Positions 1 to 11,114 of a stretch of 64,000 nucleotides of DNA are shown here, one piece after another; the first letter of the stretch is position 1; the number at the start of each line of letters is the position of its first letter. This DNA is from Xestospongia bergquistia. Lineage: Eukaryota; Porifera; Demospongiae; Haplosclerida; Petrosiidae. A program made the translations under genes and the position numbers. The stretch lies in NCBI GenBank assembly GCA_963965975.1, contig OZ014419.1:1054001-1118000 (forward strand), written 5' to 3'. Under the pieces are notes generated by a model. It was not told the origin of the DNA. It saw only the letters and a program-made list of their open reading frames with translations, and ran no database searches.

Positions 1-130
1 CTTTCCTTTCTCTCTAATCAAAGGGGATGGTCAAAAAAACTAGTTCCACGTGCTCGGCCAGCTCGGGAAGCTTGTTATCTTTTGTTTGATTCTGCTATAA
101 GTAATAATTACTTACAGTAATCCAGGTATC

Positions 131-552
131 ATGGCTGAGCGTATAAACTTTTTGATTCCGTCTGTGCCCCGAAGACTGTTTCGGGTTTTGGGACGTTATG
201 TCCTTGTTCGAATTCAAGAAAGTAAGCTTAAATTTAATTTTCTGTTAGAATCTCGAATTTAATAGATAGAGTATACGTTTTTATTGTATTATTATTGCTT
301 TTAAACTAGTTAATTAGATATTTTAAATAGTGCAATATGATAGCCTAGTTGTGTTTTGATGGCTTACTATAATGTTTACTATCTGTTTGTAATCAATCTT
401 TAGGTCGAGTAGCTGCTCCGCCCCCCACAGTACAACCTAGATTGGATGATCTCAGTAAGTTGCTAAATTCCTATATTTTCTTTTCATTATATATAGGGTA
501 CTTCCAATTTAATTATGACCCCTATGAACCACCGCCTTTGTCTGATTTTTGA
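131..552 (+). CDS. Small protein of 65 residues, three exons
   Basis: Three exons join in frame: 131-221, 404-454 and 497-552, each flanked by GT and AG. The product is 65 residues. It begins MAERINFLIPSVPRRLF, has a basic amphipathic first half with several Arg, then a proline-rich stretch, and ends in an acidic and aromatic tail (NYDPYEPPPLSDF). There is no clear signal peptide or full membrane span. The basic, Arg-rich start could suit a small mitochondrial protein, but I do not recognise the family. The ATG follows a plausible 3' splice site (…ttacag at about 117), so a 5' UTR intron is possible. It converges on the DNAJB6-like gene downstream. Confidence 0.5.
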
Positions 553-1036
553 TGACTATCGTACAATTGTAAGTTAATTCATTATTAACTTGCAGACTAA
601 TTACTTTTTGTCTCTTATCTTGTTATTTAGGACAATTATTTGACTGTGCAAGTGTGGCATTTAATCCTTATATCATATATTCTGTTTATGATTCTCATAT
701 AACAGCCACACCTGCTTTGAATAAGCTCTGATTAGGTTTTACTGTTTTTGGTTTTCATATAACATAGTCACAATTGCTTTGATTAATTAGGTTTTAAGTT
801 TGTATTATTAATCTTGTCGAAGTTATTACATAATAAAAGGTTCATAACCAATTTTGTGATAAATAAGTACAGACAAGTACATTTTGACATTCTAAACACC
901 TATTACACATAGCATGTCTTTGTAATGTATAAAGATGTCTACAGAACATGATACTATTATTAGTAACAATCCTAGAAAGAAAAAATGGATAATTTCATAA
1001 AGAAATTATGGCTACATACTGTAATGTATGGGACCT
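553..1036. other. Convergent intergenic spacer
   Basis: AT-rich DNA between the 3' ends of the 65-residue gene and the DNAJB6-like gene. It presumably holds both 3' UTRs. I see no further coding exon or repeat. Confidence 0.5.
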
Positions 1037-3334
1037 TCATTTCTTTTTACGTTTCTTAGTCTCTCCATCATCTATTCTCTTATCTCTTGATCTTGAGCCA
1101 TCTTCCAGCTGTTCTATACCATCTACAGTCCTTGATACTAGTTTACCATTATGTAAAATTTCTACCGTTTTAATGCCATTTTTGTTTGTCCTAAAGATAG
1201 TGTTGTTAACTATAATCATATAACACAATTACATACGTTTTTGTAACAACTTTTTTTCCACCCTCTACTTTAGTACTTGTACTAGTACTTGTAAAACTAC
1301 TTCCTCCTCCTCCTCCTCCTCCACTGTTGAAAGATGAAAACCTATAAAGAAAAGATTGTACATATTATGAAGGGGTGGAGTCTCTTAACTTACGAGGCTC
1401 CGCCTGAAGACATATCACCAAATCCAAAAGAACTGAAATCAGATCCAAAACCACTCCCAAAACCAGCCCCAAAATTTGAACCAAATCCACCAAAAAGTCC
1501 TCCTCTATTGCTCATTTTTTGTCCTGATGATCTCCGACCTATTAATTATGAGATGATCATCAATATGAAATAAAAACTTGAGTTCTTAGTTAGTTTAGAG
1601 ATTACTTACTTACCAAAGAAGTCAGTGTCCTCATCAAACATTCCTTCCATGTCAGCAAACATTCTATCAAAAGCTTCAAACACATTGCTAGTTCCAAAGA
1701 ACTCTCTATAGTGACATAACAATAGATTATAATTAATTTATAGTAGTTAGTTAGACTCAATCTAATAGCCTTATACACACACACACACATCATTATGTAG
1801 TATCATAATGTGACTAGGTATATTACTGTTCCTTACCTAAAAATATCATTAGCATTAGTAAATCCAGCAAAACCAGCTCCACCTATCAATTAATAATGAA
1901 TTAATAATTAATTAGTAATCAACAGTATTATATCTTATATTGAAACTAGAGAACTCTATTAATAACTATTAATAACTATAAGATATTTTTATGTAACCTT
2001 CACTATATAGGTAAGAGATTTCATTTTCTCTATTATATAAATAACTATAATAATATTAATATGTATGTAGTTTCATTATAAACATAGCTGGTTAAAAATA
2101 AACACATAACTATTAATAACTATAAGAAATTTTTATGTAACCTTCACTATATAGGCAAGAGATTTCATTTTCTCTATTATATAAATAACTATAATAATAT
2201 TAATATGTATGTAGTTTCATTATAAACATAGCTGGTTAAAAATAAACACTAACATTACAATGAAAGCTTTGTAGTATAAACTTTTTAATAATACAGATTA
2301 CTTGAAATAAACACTGTTGTTAGTTCAATGTTCCATATATAGGTTTTACTGGTTAACTAAGACAACTCCTAGAGACATTTATACAGGCTAGTATTATGTG
2401 GTCTATGAATTATATTAGTTAGTATAGGCAAATATAGGCAATGAATATTGTTGGGTTGTTGTAATTCCTAGAATTGTAATTCCTGGAATTGAATTGATAA
2501 GAAACACACTAACAAATAGTGAATATATAACTTGTTGATGTAAATTAGGAACAATACAATTATGTTAGTAATTTTAGTATCATTTCTCTCTAACGATTGT
2601 AAGCACAAAACGTTTACTATATTATATACAATAGAGTAACTATATATCATTTTAAATATTTCTAATCAAAGAGTAAATTTTTTTAGTAAGACCTCCAAAA
2701 CTTACCATCTCCTTTCAGACCTTCTTTTCCATACTTGTCATAAATCTCTCTCTTCTCAGCTAAAATAGAAAAATTGACTTTAACAATGTATCCTGTACTT
2801 CATTGAAACACAGCCATGCAAAATAACAATTGCTTTCCACACTATGACAACTAAAACTAACAGCTGCTACACCTTTCCTACTTGTAGCCTTACAAAATAC
2901 ATCAGTTCAATGTTCAACGTAACTACAATAGAACCATATAATGCAATGTCTCTATACATACACAATATTATATCTAATCAGATTAACATTACTTTCACAT
3001 AACTTTTGTTCGCTAAGGCTGAAGCAGTTTCAATGCTTACAAATAAATATTCTACAAAACAAACTTACGATCACTGAGGACAGCATAAGCTTCTGAAATT
3101 TCCTTGAATTTTTTATCTGCCTCTTCTAAATTGTCAGGATTTTTATCAGGATGCCATTTGAGGGCCAATTTACGATACCTGCAGTACAAGTCAGCGGACA
3201 ATTTCAACACATACTAATTCATAATATACACATATAATACAGTAATGTTCTCTGACTCACGATTTTTTTATTTCTGCTTCAGACGCATCACGAGATACAC
3301 CCAGAGTATCATAATAGGACTGTTCAGTAGCCAT
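1037..3334 (-). CDS. DNAJB6: DNAJB6/DNAJB2-type J-domain co-chaperone
   Basis: Eight exons on the minus strand: 3334-3261, 3178-3069, 2759-2706, 1882-1837, 1705-1614, 1538-1394, 1341-1237 and 1190-1037. They give 259 residues in frame. Residues 1-75 are a J domain with the HPD tripeptide at 34-36, which stimulates Hsp70 ATPase. A Gly/Phe-rich segment follows ([18 protein letters not shown]), then a poly-Gly run encoded by a (TCC)n tract, a Ser/Thr-rich part, a segment with GKKVVTKT and [16 protein letters not shown], and a basic tail KKRKKK that may act as a nuclear signal. This order (J, G/F, S/T, C-terminal beta segment) is that of DNAJB6/DNAJB2/DNAJB8, which suppress protein aggregation. 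The last intron is placed with acceptor ctttag at 1191-1196, because the nearer tag would break the frame. Its promoter is shared head-to-head with the TEX12-like gene. Confidence 0.9.
1307..1325. repeat. (TCC)n microsatellite coding poly-Gly
   Basis: A run of TCC/CTC triplets in exon 7 of the DNAJB6-like gene. Read on the minus strand it encodes six glycines between the G/F and S/T regions. Length change would keep the frame. Confidence 0.8.
1962..2249. repeat. 144-bp intronic tandem duplication
   Basis: Two head-to-tail copies (1962-2105 and 2106-2249) differ at only a few bases, for example agatattttt against agaaattttt. The duplication lies within an intron of the DNAJB6-like gene. The near identity suggests it is recent. 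Confidence 0.9.
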
Positions 3335-3635
3335 GATAATCTAATATAAAATTACAGAGTGTATGCAAGCAACAGTAAGTTTTAGTTTGATTAAAGAATT
3401 CACTTGCTTAGTGACGACGCTCGACTGTTTTGATAGAGAAGGGAAGTTTAAAAGTTTCTGGTATTTTCCATTGCCAAGTCAGCAGACTCAGCACGACACA
3501 CCCACTAATTAATTCATTATTATTATTATTATTATTATTAATATTATTAGTTAATTATTATTCATAAATAATTATTACTTTTAATTAGCGGGATCTTGAA
3601 TTAATTTGGGGCTGAAAGGAAAAGGAAGTGAAAGC
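3335..3635. promoter_or_regulatory. Bidirectional promoter, DNAJB6-like / TEX12-like
   Basis: These 301 bases separate two divergent start codons and must hold both promoters and 5' UTRs. The middle carries an ATT/TTA microsatellite (about 3518-3545). No clear TATA box or heat-shock element triplet was recognised. Confidence 0.55.
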
Positions 3636-4873
3636 ATGGCCAAGCGAGGTTAGTAAGAACAAGTTGATAACATTGTTTTCAGACTAAGTTAAACTTTCTC
3701 TCCAGTTGCATCAGTTGAGTTAGAACATCAACTTTATGAGTCACATCATTTAACAATCAATGAAGATACAAATGAACCACCTGGTAAGCAAGCTAGATTA
3801 TCAAAGGACTCTGACTCAAGTTTGAAATCTATTTCATCAAAGGTTTGCTAATATGATTAAAATTAAGTCACTAATTTTAGATCATTTGATGCAAATAAAA
3901 GGCAATATTGCATTACCACAATGATTATTAATGATTAATAATGAATTAGGTGTAATGAATTCAAGGGGTACTTTCAATTGTTTATTGTCTGTTGTTTGCA
4001 AAAAAAGAGTTTTACCCAAAACATCTAGCTTATTAGATCACTCATTATAGTTGCATGAGCAATTGCAAACAACTGGTCAATGAAACATTAAATGTACAAA
4101 ATTTATCCAACGTATCTTAATTGTTTATCTGACATAAGAATAGTTATTAATCCAGGATTATTATTAACAATCAATCAACTACACTTAGTCCCAGGGTCAA
4201 ATAGATACACACCACATATACTCATGACCATTATTCCATAGGACTCCTACATAGAAACTAATGCCGAGTTTGATCAAAACTCAGTCTACACAGCAAACAT
4301 AGCTACTGAAGAAGGAACTCTGTCTCTTGTAGAGGTGTCTGAATCAACTGCTGAGGATATAGTTACAGCAATCAATGGTATACTTGTACATGTACACATA
4401 ACACAATGTGTTTTTGGTAGGAATTCAAGAAGAGAATAAAGAAATATTTGCAAGATGGAAAGAAGAGTTCAGGTATATTACTGACTAATGCCATAAATAT
4501 TAGAATGTACTGACAAAGGATATTTTGATAAATTTTAGTGCAAATTTTGTGCCTTTTCATCAAAAACAAGAACTTTTTCAGCTTTGTTTTGTCAAGTAAA
4601 GGGAGTTTATTTTAAGATTAGTATGTCCAACAAAGACATAATCTGATAGACAGTTATATATTCTACAAGACAATTCAAGTTATATTCTTTCATTTCTCTG
4701 TTCATTTCAGTGCTGCTGAAGACTTTGAGATGCTTTGTCCATCAAGATTAGATGAGCTCTTAAAGGAAGCATATGCACTAGAAAACAGTCTTATTGAACA
4801 GAAAGAAAAACTAAAACATCGACTACAATTGCTTTCAAAAACACTAGGTCCTCTAAGGAGTCAAATAACTTAA
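3636..4873 (+). CDS. TEX12: TEX12-like synaptonemal complex central element protein
   Basis: Five exons (3636-3648, 3706-3842, 4242-4377, 4421-4472, 4711-4873) join in frame to give 166 residues. The C-terminal third is a predicted coiled coil containing RLDELLKEAYALENSLIEQK and then a KLKHRLQLLSKTL segment. From memory, human TEX12 reads [20 protein letters not shown] followed by REFLRQRFTVIANTL, in the same register and also at the C terminus. An upstream SKDSDSSLKSIS segment resembles the GKSDSSFSEIS of TEX12. TEX12 pairs with SYCE2 to build the fibres of the synaptonemal complex central element in meiosis. The sponge protein is somewhat longer than the vertebrate one (about 123) because of an extended, low-similarity N-terminal half. 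Coiled coils can mimic homology, so a profile search is needed. A polyadenylation signal follows at 5007. Confidence 0.65.
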
Positions 4874-5006
4874 AATAGATATGGATGATGTCCATCTATG
4901 CAACCCAATCCAGTGTTATATTCTGGTGTTATATTTCAATGTATAACATCTGATCTCATATTTAAGTGTGTGTTAAAAACAAGCTACTACAACTTACTCT
5001 TATTAC

Positions 5007-5012
5007 AATAAA
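5007..5012 (+). terminator. Polyadenylation signal AATAAA
   Basis: Canonical AATAAA 134 bases past the stop codon of the TEX12-like gene. Confidence 0.6.
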
Positions 5013-5521
5013 TCAAAGTATTAATTATTATATGAAAAATAAATTATTATGACAAGATTTATTGGTAGTAAAATGTCCTTTATTTAAAATTAATATTTAC
5101 AAGAAATGCAAGTTAGATTTGGACACTTGAAATTATAGAAATATAATATTATATTAAAATATAATATATAGAATGTATAGGTATAGGAATGAACTTCTTA
5201 TTGGGGGGGCCCTCATTATTTACTTAGTTTGACACATGCATATGTGCTGTACATCATTTTTTGTGTTGCATAAAATAAAATGATTATAGATATGGTGAAT
5301 CTAGTGAGGTAGGTTATAAAACTTTAAGTATTATCAAATTTATCTTATGGATGATAGAGATATGACTAATTATATAAAAATAAACAAAATCAACAGCTTA
5401 TGTTTCACAGTTTTTTGTTCCTTTAATTTTTAACTCTTAAACAATGTTATCTTTATAATAAGATTCATTATATTTAATTAATGTTAATAAAAAATTGTAA
5501 TTATTATAAAACCTAAATAAT

Positions 5522-5790
5522 AATTATAAGATATCTTCGTAAGTCATTCGTGTGTTATGATTTGAGTCTCTCTCTCTTTCTCTTATAGATGTATTAATAC
5601 TAGTCTGGCGAGACCAGCCCCTTTGCTTGGAGAGATAACTGGAAATGGTATATACCATATGTTTCCAGTTATATCTCTAAGCAAAGGGGTTGGTCTCACC
5701 AGACTAGTATTAATACATCCATGATAGAGAGAGAGAGAGAGAAAGAGACATAAATCAACATATGTATGAACTATGAAGATATTTTATAAT
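5522..5790. mobile_element. Fold-back (palindromic) MITE-like element
   Basis: An imperfect inverted repeat with arms of roughly 125 bases meets near 5655. The arms share CT/GA microsatellite stretches and the words ttaatactagtctgg, gagaccagcccctttgctt and gataactgg. One arm is 5522-5650 and the other 5660-5790 in reverse complement. There is no coding capacity. A single arm of the same sequence lies at 10618-10745 in the duplicated unit, so the second arm was lost there or added here. Confidence 0.75.
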
Positions 5791-6314
5791 CATTATATGT
5801 GTATAGTACTGTAATAAAAGTCAGTAATTAACCAGAAGCTCAAGATGCATACATTATATAAGAGAACAAGTTCCACAGTCTGTTATTGAGGTACTTTAAT
5901 AAACAGTACAAAGGAATTAGACTATTTAGCTACTTCCGTGTTCTCCACTTTAGAAGCACCTCCTAATGTCATTGCAAGTATTATTAGCTCTTAAAGAACT
6001 GGATTATAGCAATTTTTCTGGGCTTATTTGTACATGCATGTTAATTAAGTACTAATGATAGTCCAACAAAATGTACATAGTTATAGTCTCATAGCTATGT
6101 CTGTATAGCTGGACTTAAGACTGTGATAATGAAAACTACTATGTATACATTTATAGATACCAACATCTGACAGCTATCACAATTGTGATAGATAACTAAT
6201 ATCAAATTCTAAAAATAAGGTCATTCTATCTTTAGACAATCCAGTATACTGTCTTTGTACAGTTGCTGTAAGGGCTGCATTCTGATTTTGAGATCTTGTA
6301 AAGGAACAACTGTA

Positions 6315-9300
6315 ATGGCTACTCAAAGTTTACAGGCACTAACAGCTATCATCTTTTGCTTTGTGTAAGTTTAAAGTTAAACTGTCATTAATGTAGTGAA
6401 AATCTTTGCACATTCACAAGCTCATAGCTGAAAGTTTTGCAGTTGCTGTTGACTTGCAGATGGCAAAGACTTGAGGTGTCATTGTCAGTGTAGATAAGAC
6501 TACCATAGGTTCTAAACTGCAACTGCAAGCTTTGTGTGTACATTTGATAGCAGAGTACTATTCAACAAAAAAGTGCCAGTATAATCTCTTATTATGGATT
6601 AATTTTTATAACACCTGTTAACAGTATGTACTATGAGATTATAGATACTTAAGATAGATATAACATATAATATATGCAATAAATTAAACCTAGAAGTCTG
6701 TACTTTACATGTAGTCTGGCATTGTTGACTCCTCACTATATATATTATTAGTATTAGTTCCTCTCTTAGCAAAGGGTCAGGAATGTCAGACTACTGTAAA
6801 TGGCTTCATTTGCACCTGTGTAAACTGAGCTTGAGTTACAAAGATTCAGAAATCCCTCCTTTGTACCACAAATTATTTTGAGTCTTTTATTTTACTCACA
6901 GAATACAATCAAGTGTTGCATCATACCTTGATGTACCAAGAATCCATTTCACTGGAAATTTCCGTGCTGATCCTAACACTGCTAACAATAACAAGTGTAG
7001 CTACATACCACCTTACCAAGACACTAATCTTAACAATAATTGGAATATTAATGGCACAAATGAAATTGATTTTTATGACGCTGACATTGGTGCAGTAGAT
7101 TATAGCAGTTTTTCAACAATTCCTGAGGAAAATGATCCCGTTCTCTCAGCATTTATAGTCACCAATCTGAAACGCCCATTTGCTAAACTTACTGATCTTG
7201 ATGTAGAGGCTCAACACAAGTCTACCATTTATGGAATGAAGTTTGGCATAAGCTGGGGATACAATGACAAAGGAGAGCATCAGTTTGCATTTATGGGGAA
7301 ATGGACACCATCAGTCATTGCTCAAGATATATGGGTAAGAATGAAGTGCTTTAGGGGGGATCCTCCTCAAGACACTTTTCCTTTAGGCTCACAGGGTACT
7401 ACAATTTTAACGGACATAGAATGGGGAGATCTCCGCAATTCTCCATCACTTCAACAACTAAAAGATAAATGTGAAAGTGGATCAAACAAATTATCAATTC
7501 GTGTGTCATACTATTACTATACACGCAACTATGAACCTCTTGTACCATATCGATTTACCCTTGGAAATGTTGTAGGAACTATTGGAGTATACAATGATGG
7601 AGAAACACTCAATTTTGGAGGAGACCGGCTAATGACCTCAGAAGGACTTGATCCCCCTGAACTCACTTTTAATCAAGGTGATAGTTGTTATGGTTTGAAT
7701 ATCTCAGAACAAGCTCCATGGACGTTAAATGCTCCTTTTAAATTAAGGGATAATGGCAATAAAGAAGTTGTGGTAGATTTGAGCAACGCTCTTCCCATAA
7801 AGATAGACAGTACTCAACGGGACATTGGAGAACTCTATCTGGGCTATAATGATACTGACTGTAATTGTCTCTACCTTATTGAGCCTAATACTCCCATTCC
7901 TTATATGGCAAACAATTGGTTAGAGTCTGGTGCTCTGGCAGTATATTCATTAACAAATGATCAATATCAATATCTACTATCCAATTCACTTATGGTAATT
8001 CAAAAAGTCCAAGGCAATCAAAATGCACCATTGTGTGGAAACCTTATGTCTACAAAAACTGAGAGTGGTATAATAGTTCTAAAAGAGAGGGAGTATTTCA
8101 TACGTCCTCTAAATTATTATGTTGATCGACTTGAATATAATGGGAACACATCATCACAAACTCTTTATGTAACACATTATGGTGCTTCAGCTCAGAATGT
8201 CTGCATAAAAATAAAACAGTCAAAATATGAAACTACTCTTCCAATAGGTGGCATTGCTCCTGATCAAAATACTAAGACAACTGATGCACAAGGAAAAGTT
8301 ACTTTTGTTTTCTCAGTTACCCAAACCATTCCTTACCCTCGTGAGTACACAGAACCTCCATGTCCAGATCAAAATGATACATTGAAAACTCTTCCTATTG
8401 ATGGCCAAGTTTACTTCTTTAAGTATTGCATTTTAACTACAACAAATGACTGTGAACCTTTAAGTGTTTCAGAGTTAACCTTCCTAGCTTTCTCCACTTC
8501 ATGTTATATTCCACCGTATACCTGGATTGATCATGTAAAGCCCATTTTTACTGGGTATTATAATAACTCAGCTGTTATGAAATCCATTCTTAATCTCAGT
8601 AACTATACTGATGTGGTTTGGAATATTGAATTAATTCGTCATTCCATGGAACTGGACTTTGAAGATGCTAATCACATGCCAATCACACGAGACCTCTCAC
8701 CAACTAAACGCAGTATGATTCTTACATGGTTGAATAATCCAAAGTATAGTAATGAAAATGACACGCTGTCTAGAAACTCTCCAGTATGTCAATATCCATC
8801 TGTTACTAGAGGTATGAGCCCTTTTGCTAGCTATTCTCCACCACGATGTTATTCAAATATGATGATATCATTTGATTCTCATCCAAAAGATGCTGATACT
8901 TACTTTTTAAGTATATTAAATGACACATCTGGACGTTTACTTAAATATCGTCCTTTGTATGGTTTATTGAGTAAAAAGAAATCTGGATCTAAACATCTTT
9001 GCACAGTGGAAGAATTGAAAAATCAACTTCAACTGGCCATGCAATTGGAATTTTACACTATACCAACTTACTTGACTACACTGTACTCCATTGTGGATGG
9101 TTGCAACATTGAAATATATAATGTCATTAGACAAATTGTTATGGAAGAAATGATGCACTTTGCACAAGCAGCTAATCTTTTAATTTCAATTGGTGGGACT
9201 CCAGTCATTGACAGTCCTGACTTTGCTCCTAGATATCCTGCTCGTGGTCTTCCAGGTGGAGTGTTACCTGGTCTTTACATAGATATTGCAAAACTGTCAC

Positions 9301-10040
9301 TGGAACATGTTTATAAAGTATTTATGGGTATTGAAGTACCAGCAGAGACAAATATAGGAACAAAAGTTCCTGTGTATGCCAATAATACTATTGGCCAGTT
9401 TTATGAAGAAATAAGTGAATGTTTTAACTCTTTACCTCCTGATACAATTGATCCTTCCAGTGTGTCTAAACAAGTAGCATGGCCTTGGAATGGAACAGAT
9501 TATGTTGGTAACCTTATGAAAGTTGACAATCTTGAAACTGCTCAGTTGGCAATAAAAGAAATCATAAACGAAGGAGAAGGAGCCTCTCCACTTAATCCTA
9601 ATTCAAATTTTGATGGTGAATATGCTCACTTTTATCGCTTTGAGGAAATAGTGTGTCAAAATAGGTTGGTCAAAGTTAATAATTTGTCTTATGCATACAC
9701 TGGAAATCCGATTCCCTTTGATCCTCGTGGGGTGTGGCCAATGAGGGTGAACCCTGACTCTTTCATTCGTCCAAACACCAACTGTTTCCATGAAGCACGA
9801 GCTTTTCATCATCAATATCGTGGCCTCCTCAGCAAACTTAACAACACTTTCTCATGTGACACACCCAATTGTGATCCTCAAAAATTGCTCTGGGACTCCA
9901 TTGAAATTATGGAATCTCTTCAGGTCCATGCTAAAAAGCTCATGTGGATTAAATTTAACCCCGATAATCTGAATGACAAACGCACATGTGGTCCTGTTTG
10001 GGACTATAATTGGGATGATGTTTGTAGTAGTAATTATTAG
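6315..10040 (+). CDS. Secreted VioB/RebD-like protein with ferritin-like domain (copy 1)
   Basis: Exon 1 (6315-6364) encodes a signal peptide, MATQSLQALTAIIFCFV. A 537-bp intron with GT-AG ends leads to the 3.1-kb exon 6902-10040. The product is 1,062 residues. The mature start (SYLDVPRIHFTGNF) matches the N terminus of bacterial VioB (SLLDFPRLHFRG) as I recall it. Toward the C terminus lies a ferritin-like domain (Pfam Ferritin-like, VioB type). Candidate metal ligands are Glu733, Glu766 and His769 in EEMMH, and His926/Glu931 in AHFYRFEE, preceded by GEGASP as in VioB. VioB and RebD couple two oxidised tryptophan imines into a dimer for violacein and rebeccamycin, so an oxidative pigment or defence chemistry is possible but unproven. 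Many N-x-S/T sites fit a secretory route. The tail ends with TCGPVWDYNW, shared by all copies. Confidence 0.85.
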
Positions 10041-10156
10041 GTTAGGATTCTAGTACATTGTGAATTTACTTTGATTTGTGTAGTTTGATGATGATTGTAA
10101 AATTCATTCAAGAGTCAAATTTAAAACAAAAGAGACCAAATCATTTGGAACTTAAC

Positions 10157-10175
10157 TGTGTGTGTGTGTGTGTGT
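10157..10175. repeat. (TG)n microsatellite at a convergent junction
   Basis: A pure TG run between the stop of copy 1 and the opposing relic. Similar runs occur at the other two convergent junctions (about 14977-15000 and 20184-20197), so the run predates the duplications. Confidence 0.8.
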
Positions 10176-10194
10176 ATACAACATGACATGATAA

Positions 10195-10444
10195 CTACAC
10201 TAACCATCCCAGTCATAGTCCCAGACTGGGCCACAAGCAGGACATCATCATCAGGATCAAATGGGGCTTGTATGACTCTTTTAGCATGTATTAAGAGAGA
10301 TTCCATGATTTCTACTGCTTTTGTGATGCTATCTGGTTCACCACCAAATGGAATTAAGTCAACTTTGTAAGCATACTGTTTATTGTCAACTTTTATGAGT
10401 TTCCTCTGATAGACTATTTCGTGAAAACGGTAGAAGTGAGCCAA
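10195..10444 (-). pseudogene. Relic of a minus-strand VioB-like gene
   Basis: This fragment matches the 3' end of the minus-strand genes at 15037 and 20236. It retains WDYDW-region, HAKRV, KAVEIMESL, GGEP, KLIKVDN and AHFYRF segments. An internal deletion joins IPF directly to GGEP, and the last codons are shifted. Everything upstream of AHFYRF is gone, and the sequence passes straight into the duplicated 5' region of copy 2. It therefore marks the lost partner of the first convergent pair. Confidence 0.85.
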
Positions 10445-11114
10445 AGTTTATGCTTCACAGTTCTTGTTTCAGTAGTGCCTTTAATTTTTAACCTCTAAAC
10501 AATATTCTACAGGTTATATAGATAAATTGGGAAAATGGCACTAAAACATCAACTTATAATAAGGTATTGATTATTCATAAATTAATTAATAACAATTGTA
10601 TTTATTATTAACCCACGTAATGATTATAAGATAGTTCATACGTGTGTTATGATTTGAGTCCCTCTCTCTCTCTCTCTCTTTCTCTCCATGGATATATTAA
10701 TACTAGTCTGGCGAGACCAGCCCCTTTGCTTAGAAAGATAACTAAACAGTATGTGTATAATATTGTAAAAGTTAGTAAGATCAAGATATAATACAACAAG
10801 CGCAATAGTCTGTTATTGAGGTACTGTAATAGAGAGTACAATTAGCACCTCCTAATGTTATTGCAAGTATTATCAGCTCTTGATAATGGCAATTTACATG
10901 TTAAGCACTACTGATCATAGTCTAGCATCTACATTGTCACAGACTTATGTCTATAGCTGTATAGCTAGACTTGAGGCTGTGATAATTTAAACTACAATGT
11001 ATATGCAATTCTATTTTTAGACAGTCGACTGTCTAAAAATAGAATGACTTAGCATTGTACAGTTGCTGTAAGGGCTGCATTCTGATTTTGAGATCTTGTA
11101 AAGGAAGATCTGTA
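10445..11114. other. Duplicated 5' flank of copy 2
   Basis: Matches 5395-6314 with indels. It carries one arm of the fold-back element (10618-10745) and a 38-bp perfect palindrome at 11008-11045. The last 70 bases before the ATG nearly equal those of copy 1. Confidence 0.65.
11008..11045. promoter_or_regulatory. 38-bp perfect palindrome upstream of copy 2
   Basis: The left half is attctatttttagacagtc and the right half is its exact reverse complement, with centre TCGA. It ends 69 bases before the start codon. The matching place in copy 1 (about 6205-6250) has related but unpaired sequence. It may be a binding site or just a small snap-back rearrangement. Confidence 0.6.

Larger units (their letters stand above)
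4874..6314. other. Intergenic and duplicated 5' region of the first VioB-like gene
   Basis: No coding exon was found. From about 5395 onward the sequence matches 10445-11114, so it is the left part of the tandem-duplicated VioB-like unit. The last 75 bases before the start codon (including gctgtaagggctgcattct) are almost identical in both copies and are the likely core promoter and 5' UTR. Confidence 0.6.
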
